Shown: positions 26,852 to 36,161, numbered from the stretch's first letter. The stretch: 55,953 nt of DNA from Streptococcus mitis (GCF_005844455.1 NZ_SPGF01000006.1:1-55953), one strand, 5' to 3'. Notes: generated from the letters alone by a model not told the origin. Numbers and translations are program-made.

Positions 26852-26890
26852 TCCCCTAGCTTCAAGCTAGGGTGCCCTTGTGGGCGTAAG
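26852..26890 (+). promoter_or_regulatory. hairpins in the rplN-rplX spacer
   Basis: CCCTAGCT pairs with AGCTAGGG across two bases (about 26855-26872), followed by GCCC/GGGC around TTGT. There is no U tract, so these are more likely RNA-processing or stability elements than terminators. Confidence 0.45.
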
Positions 26891-26910
26891 AAAAATTAAG
26901 GAGAAACCTA

Positions 26911-27216
26911 ATGTTTGTAAAAAAAGGCGACAAAGTTCGCGTAATCGCTGGTAAAGATAAGGGAACAGAAGCTGTTGTCCTTACTGCCCTTCCAAAAGTA
27001 AACAAAGTTATCGTTGAAGGTGTTAACATCGTTAAGAAACACCAACGTCCAACTAACGAGCTTCCTCAAGGTGGTATCATTGAGAAAGAAGCAGCTATCC
27101 ACGTATCAAACGTTCAAGTATTGGACAAAAATGGTGTAGCTGGTCGTGTTGGTTACAAATTTGTAGACGGTAAAAAAGTTCGCTACAACAAAAAATCAGG
27201 CGAAGTGCTTGATTAA
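26911..27216 (+). CDS. rplX: 50S ribosomal protein L24
   Basis: A 101-residue assembly-initiating protein with an N-terminal KOW motif ([14 protein letters not shown]). Full-length. Shine-Dalgarno AAGGAGAAACC. It lies 23 bases before rplE. Confidence 0.98.
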
Positions 27217-27239
27217 TCACGAAGGAAAGGAGAAGTATA

Positions 27240-27782
27240 ATGGCAAATCGTTTAAAAGAAAAATATCTTAATGAAGTAGTTCCTGCTTTGACAGAACAAT
27301 TCAACTACTCATCAGTGATGGCTGTGCCTAAAGTAGATAAGATCGTTTTGAACATGGGTGTTGGTGAAGCTGTATCAAACGCTAAAAGCCTTGAAAAAGC
27401 TGCTGAAGAATTGGCGCTTATCTCAGGTCAAAAACCACTTATCACTAAAGCTAAAAAATCAATCGCCGGCTTCCGTCTTCGTGAAGGTGTAGCGATCGGT
27501 GCAAAAGTTACCCTTCGTGGGGAACGTATGTACGAATTCTTGGATAAATTGGTTTCAGTTTCACTTCCACGTGTGCGTGACTTCCACGGTGTTCCAACAA
27601 AATCATTTGATGGACGCGGGAACTACACTCTTGGTGTGAAAGAACAATTGATCTTCCCAGAAATCAACTTTGATGACGTTGACAAAACTCGTGGTCTTGA
27701 CATCGTTATCGTAACAACTGCTAACACTGACGAAGAGTCACGCGCATTGCTTACAGGCCTTGGAATGCCTTTTGCAAAATAA
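27240..27782 (+). CDS. rplE: 50S ribosomal protein L5
   Basis: A 180-residue 5S rRNA-binding protein of the central protuberance. Conserved [11 protein letters not shown] and [12 protein letters not shown] are present. Shine-Dalgarno AAGGAAAGGAGAAG. rpsZ follows after 17 bases. Confidence 0.98.
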   Translation: MANRLKEKYLNEVVPALTEQFNYSSVMAVPKVDKIVLNMGVGEAVSNAKSLEKAAEELALISGQKPLITKAKKSIAGFRLREGVAIGAKVTLRGERMYEFLDKLVSVSLPRVRDFHGVPTKSFDGRGNYTLGVKEQLIFPEINFDDVDKTRGLDIVIVTTANTDEESRALLTGLGMPFAK

Positions 27783-27799
27783 TATAGGAGGTAAATCTA

Positions 27800-27985
27800 A
27801 TGGCTAAAAAATCAATGATTGCTAAGAACAAACGTCCAGCGAAGTTCTCTACTCAAGCTTATACTCGTTGTGAAAAATGTGGTCGTCCACATTCAGTTTA
27901 CCGCAAATTTAAACTTTGCCGTGTTTGCTTCCGTGAATTAGCTTACAAAGGACAAATTCCTGGTGTAACAAAAGCATCTTGGTAA
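27800..27985 (+). CDS. rpsZ: 30S ribosomal protein S14, zinc-binding type Z
   Basis: A 61-residue head protein. Cys24, Cys27, Cys40 and Cys43 form an intact Zn site, so this is the C+ form that is replaced by a zinc-free paralogue under Zn starvation in some Firmicutes. Shine-Dalgarno ATAGGAGGTAA. It is followed by a 246-base structured spacer, after which rpsH starts. Confidence 0.97.
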
Positions 27986-27998
27986 TTTAAGATATCAA

Positions 27999-28215
27999 GG
28001 GCGTCCAAACTCCAAGTGAAAATAGGAAACTTGACGAAGAAACTAAAGTTTCTAGGAAAGTTTATCTTTTTCACGCAGAGTTTAGCCCGGGTTCAGTTGG
28101 GCTTGCCAATTTGAACACGAGCTACAGCTTTGGCAAGAAAAGACCAAATTGCTTTTGCTGTTACGCTCTTTATATCATGTATTAACTAGCAAGTGCAACT
28201 TGCAAACTACTAGTA
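27999..28215 (+). promoter_or_regulatory. highly structured spacer between rpsZ and rpsH
   Basis: A long arm stacks GGGC/GCCC, AAACTC/GAGTTT and GTGAAAA/TTTTCAC (27999-28022 with 28068-28088). A second hairpin pairs CTTGCCAA (28102-28109) with TTGGCAAG (28130-28137). A third, ACTAGcaag...CTAGT, lies just before the rpsH Shine-Dalgarno. No ORF with an RBS is present. Candidate ribosomal-protein leader (S8 is the natural suspect) or processing region. Confidence 0.5.
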
Positions 28216-28231
28216 AGAGGAGAAAAACAAA

Positions 28232-28630
28232 ATGGTTATGACTGACCCAATCGCAGACTTCCTAACTCGTATTCGTAACGCTAACCAAGCGAAACACGAA
28301 GTACTTGAAGTACCTGCATCAAACATCAAAAAAGGGATTGCTGAAATCCTTAAACGCGAAGGTTTTGTAAAAAACGTTGAAATCATCGAAGATGACAAAC
28401 AAGGCATCATCCGTGTATTCCTTAAATACGGACCAAACGGTGAAAAAGTTATCACTAACTTGAAACGCGTTTCTAAACCAGGACTTCGTGTCTACAAAAA
28501 ACGTGAAGATCTTCCAAAAGTACTTAACGGACTTGGAATTGCTATCCTTTCAACTTCTGAAGGTTTGCTTACTGATAAAGAAGCTCGTCAAAAGAACGTT
28601 GGTGGAGAAGTTATCGCTTACGTTTGGTAA
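28232..28630 (+). CDS. rpsH: 30S ribosomal protein S8
   Basis: A 132-residue primary 16S rRNA-binding protein; in E. coli it represses the spc operon by binding its mRNA. It begins [17 protein letters not shown] and ends GGEVIAYVW, both canonical. AAGAGGAGAAAAAC supports the first ATG. Flanked by long structured spacers on both sides. Confidence 0.98.
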   Translation: MVMTDPIADFLTRIRNANQAKHEVLEVPASNIKKGIAEILKREGFVKNVEIIEDDKQGIIRVFLKYGPNGEKVITNLKRVSKPGLRVYKKREDLPKVLNGLGIAILSTSEGLLTDKEARQKNVGGEVIAYVW

Positions 28631-28659
28631 TATTTAGCTCCCAATTTCTTTGCGACTCT

Positions 28660-28770
28660 TCGTTATCGTCTCTTGCCTAACCCAAAGTTATGCCTGCGAG
28701 ACGATGCCTAGATTCACTTTGGAATTGAAACCTAAATGTTCCTTTAAATCGAGAAATCGATTTAACCCCG
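28660..28770 (+). promoter_or_regulatory. hairpins in the rpsH-rplF spacer
   Basis: TCGTCTC (about 28666) pairs with GAGACGA (about 28698), and TAAATCGA pairs perfectly with TCGATTTA around GAAA near 28745-28765. The 187-base spacer holds no supported ORF. The GAAA tetraloop hairpin lacks a U tract, so it is not a clear terminator. Confidence 0.4.
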
Positions 28771-28817
28771 TGAAAACTGGCCGTCAAAGCCTGACAATTT
28801 AACAGGAGAAAATAAAC

Positions 28818-29354
28818 ATGTCACGTATTGGTAATAAAGTTATCGTGTTGCCTGCTGGTGTTGAAGTCACTAACAATGACAACGTAGTAACTGTAAAAGG
28901 ACCTAAAGGAGAACTTACTCGTAAGTTCTCAAAAGATATTGAAATTCGCGTGGAAGGTACTGAAGTAACTCTTCACCGTCCAAACGATTCAAAAGAAATG
29001 AAAACTATCCACGGAACTACTCGTGCCCTTTTGAATAACATGGTAATTGGTGTATCAGAAGGATTCAAGAAAGAACTTGAAATGCGTGGGGTTGGTTACC
29101 GTGCACAACTTCAAGGATCAAAACTTGTTTTGGCTGTTGGTAAATCTCATCCAGATGAAGTTGAAGCTCCAGAAGGGATTACTTTTGAACTTCCAAACCC
29201 AACAACAATTGTTGTTAACGGAATTTCAAAAGAAGTGGTTGGCCAAACAGCTGCTTACGTACGTAGCCTTCGTTCACCAGAATCTTACAAAGGTAAAGGT
29301 ATTCGTTACGTTGGAGAGTACGTTCGTCTTAAAGAAGGTAAAACAGGTAAATAA
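28818..29354 (+). CDS. rplF: 50S ribosomal protein L6
   Basis: A 178-residue protein near the factor-binding site. The C-terminal signature [11 protein letters not shown] is intact. Shine-Dalgarno ACAGGAGAAAA. The 83-base spacer to rplR carries a hairpin (GTGGTTGA/TCAACCAC). Confidence 0.98.
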   Translation: MSRIGNKVIVLPAGVEVTNNDNVVTVKGPKGELTRKFSKDIEIRVEGTEVTLHRPNDSKEMKTIHGTTRALLNNMVIGVSEGFKKELEMRGVGYRAQLQGSKLVLAVGKSHPDEVEAPEGITFELPNPTTIVVNGISKEVVGQTAAYVRSLRSPESYKGKGIRYVGEYVRLKEGKTGK

Positions 29355-29437
29355 TGTTGAGTGGTTGATTTTCAACCACCAACCTATTTTCCAACTTTGT
29401 GCATAGCACGCGATTTAAAACTAAAGAGGTGAAAACT

Positions 29438-29794
29438 GTGATTTCTAAACCAGATAAAAACAAACTCCGTCAAAAACGCCACCGTCGCGTTCGCGGAAAA
29501 CTCTCTGGAACTGCTGATCGCCCACGTTTGAACGTATTCCGTTCTAATACAGGCATCTACGCTCAAGTGATTGATGACGTAGCGGGTGTAACGCTCGCAA
29601 GTGCTTCAACTCTTGACAAAGAAGTTTCAAAAGGAACTAAAACTGAACAAGCCGTTGCTGTCGGTAAACTCGTTGCAGAACGTGCAAACGCTAAAGGTAT
29701 TTCAGAAGTGGTGTTCGACCGCGGTGGATATCTATATCACGGACGTGTGAAAGCTTTGGCTGATGCAGCTCGTGAAAACGGATTGAAATTCTAA
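29438..29794 (+). CDS. rplR: 50S ribosomal protein L18
   Basis: A 118-residue 5S rRNA-binding protein. It starts with GTG ([15 protein letters not shown]) behind AAAGAGGTGAAAAC; an in-frame ATG 13 codons upstream is rejected because it lacks an RBS and would lengthen the protein beyond the family norm. [20 protein letters not shown] is the conserved C-terminus. Confidence 0.97.
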
Positions 29795-29811
29795 TAGGAG
29801 GACACTAGAAA

Positions 29812-30306
29812 ATGGCATTTAAAGACAATGCAGTTGAATTAGAAGAACGCGTAGTTGCTGTCAACCGTGTTACAAAAGTTGTTAAAGGTGGACGTCGTCT
29901 TCGTTTCGCAGCTCTTGTTGTTGTCGGTGACCACAACGGTCGTGTAGGATTTGGTACTGGTAAGGCTCAAGAAGTTCCAGAAGCAATCCGCAAAGCAGTA
30001 GAAGATGCTAAGAAAAACTTGATTGAAGTTCCTATGGTTGGAACAACAATCCCACACGAAGTTCTTTCAGAATTCGGTGGAGCTAAAGTATTGTTGAAAC
30101 CTGCTGTAGAAGGTTCTGGAGTTGCCGCTGGTGGTGCAGTTCGTGCCGTTGTGGAATTGGCAGGTGTGGCAGATATTACATCTAAATCACTTGGTTCTAA
30201 CACTCCAATCAACATTGTTCGTGCAACTGTTGAAGGTTTGAAACAATTGAAACGCGCTGAAGAAGTTGCTGCCCTTCGTGGTATTTCAGTTTCTGATTTG
30301 GTATAA
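29812..30306 (+). CDS. rpsE: 30S ribosomal protein S5
   Basis: A 164-residue protein with an N-terminal double-stranded RNA-binding fold. [13 protein letters not shown] and [17 protein letters not shown] are family signatures. It affects decoding fidelity and, in other bacteria, spectinomycin resistance. rpmD follows after 13 bases. Confidence 0.98.
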   Translation: MAFKDNAVELEERVVAVNRVTKVVKGGRRLRFAALVVVGDHNGRVGFGTGKAQEVPEAIRKAVEDAKKNLIEVPMVGTTIPHEVLSEFGGAKVLLKPAVEGSGVAAGGAVRAVVELAGVADITSKSLGSNTPINIVRATVEGLKQLKRAEEVAALRGISVSDLV

Positions 30307-30319
30307 GAAAGGGGATAAA

Positions 30320-30502
30320 ATGGCTCAAATTAAAATTACTTTGACTAAGTCTCCAATCGGACGCATTCCATCACAACGTAAAACTGTTGTAGCACTTGGA
30401 CTTGGCAAATTGAACAGCTCTGTTATTAAAGAAGATAACGCTGCTATCCGTGGTATGATCACTGCAGTATCTCACTTGGTAACAGTTGAAGAAGTAAACT
30501 AA
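30320..30502 (+). CDS. rpmD: 50S ribosomal protein L30
   Basis: A 60-residue protein, [15 protein letters not shown]..., conserved [15 protein letters not shown]. The frame opens 18 codons earlier inside rpsE, but GAAAGGGG before the ATG at 30320 and family length fix the start. A 143-base hairpin-rich spacer follows. Confidence 0.97.
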   Translation: MAQIKITLTKSPIGRIPSQRKTVVALGLGKLNSSVIKEDNAAIRGMITAVSHLVTVEEVN

Positions 30503-30507
30503 TGATT

Positions 30508-30620
30508 TTTAGGGGATGTGGCAATACTCATCCCCTAAAACTAGATATAGTCATCTAAGATGACGATGTATAGGCGAGTTGATAAGGGAGACAACCTTTT
30601 CTCCCTTATCGGCGCTAGCA
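30508..30620 (+). promoter_or_regulatory. triple hairpin in the rpmD-rplO spacer
   Basis: TTTTAGGGGATG pairs perfectly with CATCCCCTAAAA (about 30507-30540), GTCATCT with AGATGAC (about 30550), and GATAAGGGAGA with TCTCCCTTATC (about 30580-30611). The first has flanking A/T runs on both sides and could terminate weakly; the others look like RNA structure. No ORF. Confidence 0.5.
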
Positions 30621-30645
30621 TTTTACAAAAGAGGAGAAAATAATA

Positions 30646-31086
30646 ATGAAACTTCATGAATTAAAACCTGCAGAAGGTTCTCGTAAAGTACGTAACCGTG
30701 TTGGTCGTGGTACTTCATCAGGTAACGGTAAAACATCTGGTCGCGGTCAAAAAGGTCAAAAAGCTCGTAGCGGTGGCGGAGTTCGCCTTGGTTTTGAAGG
30801 TGGACAAACTCCATTGTTCCGTCGTCTTCCAAAACGTGGATTCACTAACATCAACGCTAAAGAATACGCAATTGTGAACCTTGACCAATTGAACGTCTTT
30901 GAAGATGGTGCTGAAGTTACTCCAGTTGTTCTTATCGAAGCAGGAATTGTTAAAGCTGAAAAATCAGGCGTTAAAATTCTTGGTAACGGTGAGTTGACTA
31001 AGAAATTGACTGTGAAAGCAGCTAAATTCTCTAAATCAGCTGAAGAAGCTATCACTGCTAAAGGTGGTTCAGTAGAAGTCATCTAA
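30646..31086 (+). CDS. rplO: 50S ribosomal protein L15
   Basis: A 146-residue late-assembly protein. The Gly/Arg-rich N-terminus ([18 protein letters not shown]) and [18 protein letters not shown] are typical. Shine-Dalgarno AGAGGAGAAAA. secY follows after 12 bases. Confidence 0.98.
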   Translation: MKLHELKPAEGSRKVRNRVGRGTSSGNGKTSGRGQKGQKARSGGGVRLGFEGGQTPLFRRLPKRGFTNINAKEYAIVNLDQLNVFEDGAEVTPVVLIEAGIVKAEKSGVKILGNGELTKKLTVKAAKFSKSAEEAITAKGGSVEVI

Positions 31087-31098
31087 GAGAGGTGACCT

Positions 31099-32409
31099 AT
31101 GTTTTTTAAATTATTAAGAGAAGCTCTTAAAGTCAAGCAAGTTCGATCAAAAATTTTATTTACAATTTTTATCGTTTTGGTCTTCCGTATCGGAACTAGT
31201 ATTACAGTTCCTGGTGTGAATGCCAATAGCTTGAATGCTTTAAGTGGATTATCCTTCTTAAACATGTTGAGCTTGGTGTCAGGGAATGCCATGAAAAACT
31301 TCTCAGTTTTTGCACTTGGTGTTAGTCCCTACATTACAGCCTCTATCGTTGTCCAACTCTTGCAAATGGATATTTTACCCAAGTTTGTAGAATGGGGCAA
31401 ACAAGGGGAAGTAGGTCGAAGAAAATTAAATCAAGCTACTCGTTATATTGCTCTAGTTCTAGCCTTTGTGCAATCTATCGGGATTACAGCTGGTTTTAAT
31501 ACTTTGGCTGGAGCTCAATTGTTGAAAACAGCTCTTACACCACAAGTTTTTATCATGATTGGTATCATCTTAACAGCTGGTAGCATGATTGTGACGTGGT
31601 TGGGAGAGCAAATTACAGATAAGGGATACGGAAATGGTGTTTCTATGATTATCTTTGCTGGGATTGTCGCTTCAATTCCAGAGATGATTCAAGGAATCTA
31701 TGTAGACTACTTTGTGAATGTTCCAAGTAGCCGTATCAACTCATCTATCATTTTCGTAATCATCTTGATTATTACTGTTTTGTTGATTATTTACTTTACA
31801 ACTTATGTTCAACAAGCAGAATACAAAATCCCAATCCAATATACAAAAGTTGCACAAGGTGCTCCATCTAGCTCTTACCTTCCATTGAAGGTAAACCCTG
31901 CTGGAGTTATCCCAGTTATCTTTGCAAGTTCCATTACTGCAGCGCCTGCGGCTATTCTTCAGTTTTTGAGCGCTACAGGCCATGATTGGGCTTGGGTAAG
32001 AACAGCACAAGAAATGCTGGCAACAACTTCACCAACTGGTATTGCCATGTATGCTTTGTTGATTATTCTCTTTACATTCTTCTACACGTTTGTACAGATT
32101 AATCCTGAAAAAGCGGCAGAGAACTTACAAAAGAGCGGTGCCTATATCCACGGAGTTCGTCCTGGTAAAGGTACAGAAGAATATATGTCTAAACTTCTTC
32201 GTCGTCTTGCAACTGTTGGTTCCCTCTTCCTTGGTGTGATTTCTATTTTACCGATTGTAGCAAAAGATGTTTTCGGACTTTCAGAAGTTGTTGCTTTTGG
32301 GGGAACAAGTCTACTAATCATTATCTCGACAGGTATTGAAGGAATTAAACAATTGGAAGGGTATCTATTGAAACGTAAGTATGTTGGTTTCTTGGATACA
32401 ACAGAATAA
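31099..32409 (+). CDS. secY: SecY, protein translocase pore subunit
   Basis: A 436-residue membrane protein with ten helices forming the Sec channel. The plug region and GVSPYITASIVVQLLQMD, the conserved cytoplasmic loop YYPEKAAENL-type segment (NPEKAAENLQKSGAYIHGVRPG) are recognisable in order. Full-length. It is separated from adk by a BOX repeat and a long hairpin. Confidence 0.97.
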   Translation: MFFKLLREALKVKQVRSKILFTIFIVLVFRIGTSITVPGVNANSLNALSGLSFLNMLSLVSGNAMKNFSVFALGVSPYITASIVVQLLQMDILPKFVEWGKQGEVGRRKLNQATRYIALVLAFVQSIGITAGFNTLAGAQLLKTALTPQVFIMIGIILTAGSMIVTWLGEQITDKGYGNGVSMIIFAGIVASIPEMIQGIYVDYFVNVPSSRINSSIIFVIILIITVLLIIYFTTYVQQAEYKIPIQYTKVAQGAPSSSYLPLKVNPAGVIPVIFASSITAAPAAILQFLSATGHDWAWVRTAQEMLATTSPTGIAMYALLIILFTFFYTFVQINPEKAAENLQKSGAYIHGVRPGKGTEEYMSKLLRRLATVGSLFLGVISILPIVAKDVFGLSEVVAFGGTSLLIIISTGIEGIKQLEGYLLKRKYVGFLDTTE

Positions 32410-32421
32410 AAGTATTTACAG

Positions 32422-32573
32422 ATACTCTTCGAAAATCAAATTCAAACCATGTCAGCTTCACCTTGCCGTAGTACGGTTACTGACTTCGTCAGTTATATCC
32501 ACAACCTCAAAACAGTGTTTTGAGCAGCCTGCGGCTAGCTTCCTAGTTTGTTCTTTGATTTTCATTGAGTATG
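32422..32573 (+). repeat. BOX element (boxA-B-C type)
   Basis: The stretch begins ATACTCTTCGAAAATC, continues with GTCAGCTTCACCTTGCCGTA, ACTGACTTCGTCAGTT and CCACAACCTCAAAACAGTG, and ends GCAGCCTGCGGCTAGCTTCC...TTTGATTTTCATTGAGTAT. These are the boxA, boxB and boxC sequences of the pneumococcal BOX repeat. It forms a large stem-loop and sits in the secY-adk spacer of an essential operon. Confidence 0.93.
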
Positions 32574-32590
32574 AATCAGTAAATGCTGAG

Positions 32591-32700
32591 GGAGTGGAGG
32601 TTTAAACTCTGACGTTTGTGAGAGTTTGATCTCCCCTCTTCTATTTTGTTTTTAAATAGGGGTGAAAAGACTTTTTGCTTCTATTTAAAAATAAAATAAG
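32591..32700 (+). promoter_or_regulatory. long inverted repeats before adk
   Basis: AAACTCT pairs with AGAGTTT (about 32605-32628) within GGGAG/CTCCC. A second hairpin pairs TATTTTGTTTTTAAATAG with CTATTTAAAAATAAAATA (about 32643-32699, one mismatch) and ends at the adk Shine-Dalgarno. Either could be a terminator or an adk leader. Confidence 0.5.
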
Positions 32701-32711
32701 GAGATCAAATC

Positions 32712-33350
32712 ATGAATCTTTTGATTATGGGCTTACCTGGTGCAGGTAAGGGAACTCAAGCAGCAAAAATCGTAGAACAATTCCATGTTGCACATATCTC
32801 AACAGGTGATATGTTCCGCGCTGCAATGGCAAATCAAACTGAAATGGGTGTTCTTGCTAAGTCATACATTGACAAGGGTGAATTGGTTCCTGACGAAGTT
32901 ACAAATGGAATCGTAAAAGAACGTCTTTCACAAGATGATATCAAAGAAACAGGATTCTTGTTGGATGGTTACCCACGTACAATCGAACAAGCTCATGCCT
33001 TGGACAAAACATTGGCTGAACTTGGCATTGAACTAGAAGGTGTCATCAACATTGAAGTGAATCCAGATAGCCTCTTGGAACGTTTGAGTGGTCGTATCAT
33101 CCACCGCGTAACTGGAGAAACTTTCCACAAGGTCTTTAACCCACCAGTTGACTATAAAGAAGAAGATTACTACCAACGTGAAGATGATAAACCTGAGACA
33201 GTAAAACGTCGATTGGACGTTAATATTGCTCAAGGAGAACCAATCATTGCTCACTACCGTGCTAAAGGTTTGGTTCATGACATCGAAGGTAATCAAGATA
33301 TCAATGATGTCTTTTCAGATATCGAAAAAGTATTGACAAATTTGAAATAA
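32712..33350 (+). CDS. adk: adenylate kinase
   Basis: A 212-residue enzyme interconverting AMP + ATP and 2 ADP. P-loop GLPGAGKGT at residues 7-15, the NMP-binding STGDMFRAA, and a full LID domain ([18 protein letters not shown]) in which the Zn cysteines of many Gram-positives are replaced by polar residues. Shine-Dalgarno AAGGAGATC. Being in the ribosomal operon after secY is typical. Confidence 0.97.
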
Positions 33351-33364
33351 AGCGTTTTTCACAC

Positions 33365-33393
33365 TTGCAAAAATCCGCTACAAATGTTATACT
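33365..33393 (+). promoter_or_regulatory. promoter of infA-rpmJ-rpsM-rpsK-rpoA-rplQ
   Basis: TTGCAA (33365-33370), 17 bases, TATACT (33388-33393). It lies 15 bases after adk, followed by a 70-base leader before infA. Confidence 0.8.
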
Positions 33394-33466
33394 AAGATAG
33401 TCTGACTTATAATTGTTGTCTCTGTGTCTAGAGGCATCGAATCGAAATTTATGGAGGTGCTTTTGC

Positions 33467-33685
33467 GTGGCAAAAGACGATGTGATTGAAGTTGAAGGCA
33501 AAGTAGTTGATACAATGCCGAATGCAATGTTTACGGTTGAACTTGAAAATGGACATCAGATTTTAGCAACAGTTTCTGGTAAAATTCGTAAAAACTATAT
33601 TCGTATTTTAGCGGGAGATCGTGTTACTGTCGAAATGAGTCCATATGACTTGACACGTGGACGTATCACTTACCGCTTTAAATAA
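33467..33685 (+). CDS. infA: translation initiation factor IF-1
   Basis: A 72-residue OB-fold protein that blocks the A site during initiation. It starts with GTG ([11 protein letters not shown]) behind ATGGAGGTGC; the ATG 18 codons earlier lacks support. [16 protein letters not shown] is the conserved core. Its non-ATG start may itself be regulatory, as IF factors discriminate starts. Confidence 0.96.
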   Translation: MAKDDVIEVEGKVVDTMPNAMFTVELENGHQILATVSGKIRKNYIRILAGDRVTVEMSPYDLTRGRITYRFK

Positions 33686-33709
33686 TCGAAAAACTTGGAG
33701 GGATAAGAA

Positions 33710-33826
33710 ATGAAAGTAAGACCATCGGTCAAACCAATTTGCGAATACTGTAAAGTTATTCGTCGTAATGGTCGTGTTATGGTAATTTGCCCAGCAAATC
33801 CAAAACACAAACAACGTCAAGGATAA
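33710..33826 (+). CDS. rpmJ: 50S ribosomal protein L36
   Basis: A 38-residue protein, [19 protein letters not shown]..., with Zn ligands Cys11, Cys14, Cys27 and His33. Zn-binding (C+) form. Shine-Dalgarno TTGGAGGGATAAG; rpsM follows after 17 bases. Confidence 0.97.
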
Positions 33827-33843
33827 GATAGAAAGGAGAAAAC

Positions 33844-34209
33844 ATGGCTCGTATTGCTGGAGTTGACATTCCAAATGACAAACGCGTAGTAATCTCATTG
33901 ACTTATGTTTATGGTATCGGACTTGCAACATCTAAGAAAATTTTGGCTGCTGCTGGAATCTCAGAAGATGTTCGTGTACGTGATCTTACATCAGATCAAG
34001 AAGATGCTATCCGTCGTGAAGTGGATGCAATCAAAGTTGAAGGTGACCTTCGTCGTGAAGTAAACTTGAACATCAAACGTTTGATGGAAATCGGTTCATA
34101 CCGTGGTATCCGTCACCGTCGTGGACTTCCTGTCCGTGGACAAAACACTAAAAACAACGCTCGCACTCGTAAAGGTAAAGCTGTTGCGATTGCTGGTAAG
34201 AAAAAATAA
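33844..34209 (+). CDS. rpsM: 30S ribosomal protein S13
   Basis: A 121-residue head protein contacting the P-site tRNA and forming a bridge to L5. It starts [15 protein letters not shown], with [17 protein letters not shown] and a basic tail (GKKK). Shine-Dalgarno AAAGGAGAA. Confidence 0.98.
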
Positions 34210-34226
34210 TATAGGAGGTAAAAGTC

Positions 34227-34610
34227 TTGGCTAAACCAACACGTAAACGTCGTGTGAAAAAGAATATCGAATCTGGTATTGCTCATATTCACGCTACATT
34301 TAATAACACTATTGTTATGATTACTGATGTGCATGGTAATGCAATTGCTTGGTCATCAGCTGGTGCTCTTGGTTTCAAAGGTTCTCGTAAATCTACACCA
34401 TTCGCTGCTCAAATGGCTTCTGAAGCTGCTGCTAAATCTGCACAAGAACACGGTCTTAAATCAGTTGAAGTTACTGTAAAAGGTCCAGGTTCTGGTCGTG
34501 AGTCAGCTATTCGTGCGCTTGCTGCCGCTGGTCTTGAAGTAACAGCAATTCGTGATGTGACTCCAGTGCCACACAATGGTGCTCGTCCTCCAAAACGTCG
34601 CCGTGTATAA
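34227..34610 (+). CDS. rpsK: 30S ribosomal protein S11
   Basis: A 127-residue platform protein; conserved [19 protein letters not shown] and the C-terminal [13 protein letters not shown]. The start is TTG behind ATAGGAGGTAAAAGTC, the only TTG start found in this block, and gives the family length. Confidence 0.97.
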
Positions 34611-34652
34611 TCATCGCATTACACTGCTTTTCGTTTAAGAGGGAGTAACTAA

Positions 34653-35588
34653 ATGATCGAGTTTGAAAAACCAAATATAACAAAAATTGATGAGAATAAA
34701 GATTATGGCAAGTTTGTAATCGAACCACTTGAACGTGGCTATGGTACAACTCTTGGTAACTCTCTTCGTCGTGTACTTCTAGCTTCTCTGCCAGGAGCAG
34801 CTGTGACATCTATCAATATTGATGGTGTGTTACATGAGTTTGACACAGTTCCAGGTGTTCGTGAAGACGTGATGCAAATCATTCTGAACATTAAAGGAAT
34901 TGCAGTGAAATCGTACGTTGAAGACGAAAAAATCATCGAACTAGATGTTGAAGGTCCTGCTGAAGTAACAGCTGGTGACATTTTGACAGATAGCGATATT
35001 GAAATTGTAAATCCAGATCATTATCTCTTTACAATCGGTGAAGGTTCTTCTCTAAAAGCGACTATGACTGTTAACAGTGGTCGTGGATATGTACCTGCAG
35101 ATGAAAATAAAAAGGATAATGCACCAGTTGGGACACTTGCTGTAGATTCTATTTATACACCAGTTACCAAAGTCAACTATCAAGTTGAACCTGCTCGTGT
35201 AGGTAGCAACGATGGTTTTGACAAACTAACCCTTGAAATCTTGACAAATGGAACAATTATTCCAGAAGATGCTTTAGGGCTTTCAGCACGTATTTTGACA
35301 GAACATCTTGATTTGTTTACAAATCTTACTGAGATTGCTAAGTCAACTGAAGTGATGAAAGAAGCTGATACTGAATCTGACGACCGTATTTTTGATCGTA
35401 CGATTGAGGAACTGGACTTGTCTGTGCGTTCATACAACTGTTTGAAACGTGCCGGTATCAATACTGTGCATGACTTGACAGAAAAATCTGAAGCAGAGAT
35501 GATGAAAGTACGAAATCTTGGACGCAAGAGTTTGGAAGAAGTGAAATTCAAACTTATTGATTTGGGTCTTGGATTAAAAGATAAATAA
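34653..35588 (+). CDS. rpoA: RNA polymerase alpha subunit
   Basis: A 311-residue subunit: N-terminal dimerisation domain (about 1-225, with [18 protein letters not shown]), a linker, and the C-terminal UP-element/regulator domain (about 245-311, [19 protein letters not shown] and NLGRKSLEE). The C-terminal domain is the contact surface for Spx, encoded at 9058. rplQ follows after 11 bases. Confidence 0.98.
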   Translation: MIEFEKPNITKIDENKDYGKFVIEPLERGYGTTLGNSLRRVLLASLPGAAVTSINIDGVLHEFDTVPGVREDVMQIILNIKGIAVKSYVEDEKIIELDVEGPAEVTAGDILTDSDIEIVNPDHYLFTIGEGSSLKATMTVNSGRGYVPADENKKDNAPVGTLAVDSIYTPVTKVNYQVEPARVGSNDGFDKLTLEILTNGTIIPEDALGLSARILTEHLDLFTNLTEIAKSTEVMKEADTESDDRIFDRTIEELDLSVRSYNCLKRAGINTVHDLTEKSEAEMMKVRNLGRKSLEEVKFKLIDLGLGLKDK

Positions 35589-35599
35589 AGGAGGAATAA

Positions 35600-35986
35600 A
35601 TGGCTTACCGTAAACTAGGACGCACTAGCTCACAACGTAAAGCAATGCTTCGCGATTTGACAACTGACCTTTTGATCAACGAATCAATCGTGACAACTGA
35701 AGCTCGTGCTAAAGAAATCCGTAAAACTGTTGAAAAAATGATTACTCTAGGTAAACGTGGTGATTTGCATGCACGTCGTCAAGCAGCTGCTTTCGTACGT
35801 AATGAAATCGCATCTGAAAACTATGATGAAGCAACTGATAAGTACACTTCTACTACAGCACTTCAAAAATTGTTCTCAGAAATCGCACCTCGTTATGCTG
35901 AACGTAACGGTGGATACACTCGTATCCTTAAAACTGAACCACGTCGTGGTGATGCAGCGCCAATGGCGATCATCGAACTAGTATAA
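35600..35986 (+). CDS. rplQ: 50S ribosomal protein L17
   Basis: A 128-residue protein at the exit-tunnel side, [18 protein letters not shown]..., last gene of the alpha operon. Full-length, with [18 protein letters not shown] at the C-terminus. Followed by a folded RNA element and a terminator. Confidence 0.98.
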   Translation: MAYRKLGRTSSQRKAMLRDLTTDLLINESIVTTEARAKEIRKTVEKMITLGKRGDLHARRQAAAFVRNEIASENYDEATDKYTSTTALQKLFSEIAPRYAERNGGYTRILKTEPRRGDAAPMAIIELV

Positions 35987-36007
35987 AATCATCAATTTTG
36001 TTGAGTG

Positions 36008-36089
36008 TTATGATGATGGAGTCTTGTGCTCTTAGTCTAGCTCTGGTCTACCGCTAGGATTTCGGTCCTAGCGGGAACACTCATCATAA
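36008..36089 (+). ncRNA. folded RNA element after rplQ
   Basis: TTATGATGA (36008-36016) pairs perfectly with TCATCATAA (36081-36089), enclosing about 34 bases and a nine-base-pair hairpin CCGCTAGGA/TCCTAGCGG (36051-36074). GAGTGTT (36003-36009) could instead pair with AACACTC (36076-36082), an alternative closing helix. There is no U tract. It may be a 3' UTR structure or an independent small RNA; no family was recognised. Confidence 0.45.
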
Positions 36090-36098
36090 GTTGGGATA

Positions 36099-36161
36099 GT
36101 AGACGCTTGTTTACGAAATTGTTTTTTGCTTAAGAACAACTTCGTAAGCAGGCGTTTTTGA
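36099..36161 (+). terminator. terminator of the ribosomal operon
   Basis: GACGCTTGTTTACGAA..TTGTT pairs with AACAA.TTCGTAAGCAGGCGT with minor mismatches, followed by TTTTT around 36155-36160. Confidence 0.85.

Noticed and set aside
29399-29437. Upstream ATG for rplR
   Set aside because: No RBS and a longer N-terminus than any L18; the GTG at 29438 has a good RBS.
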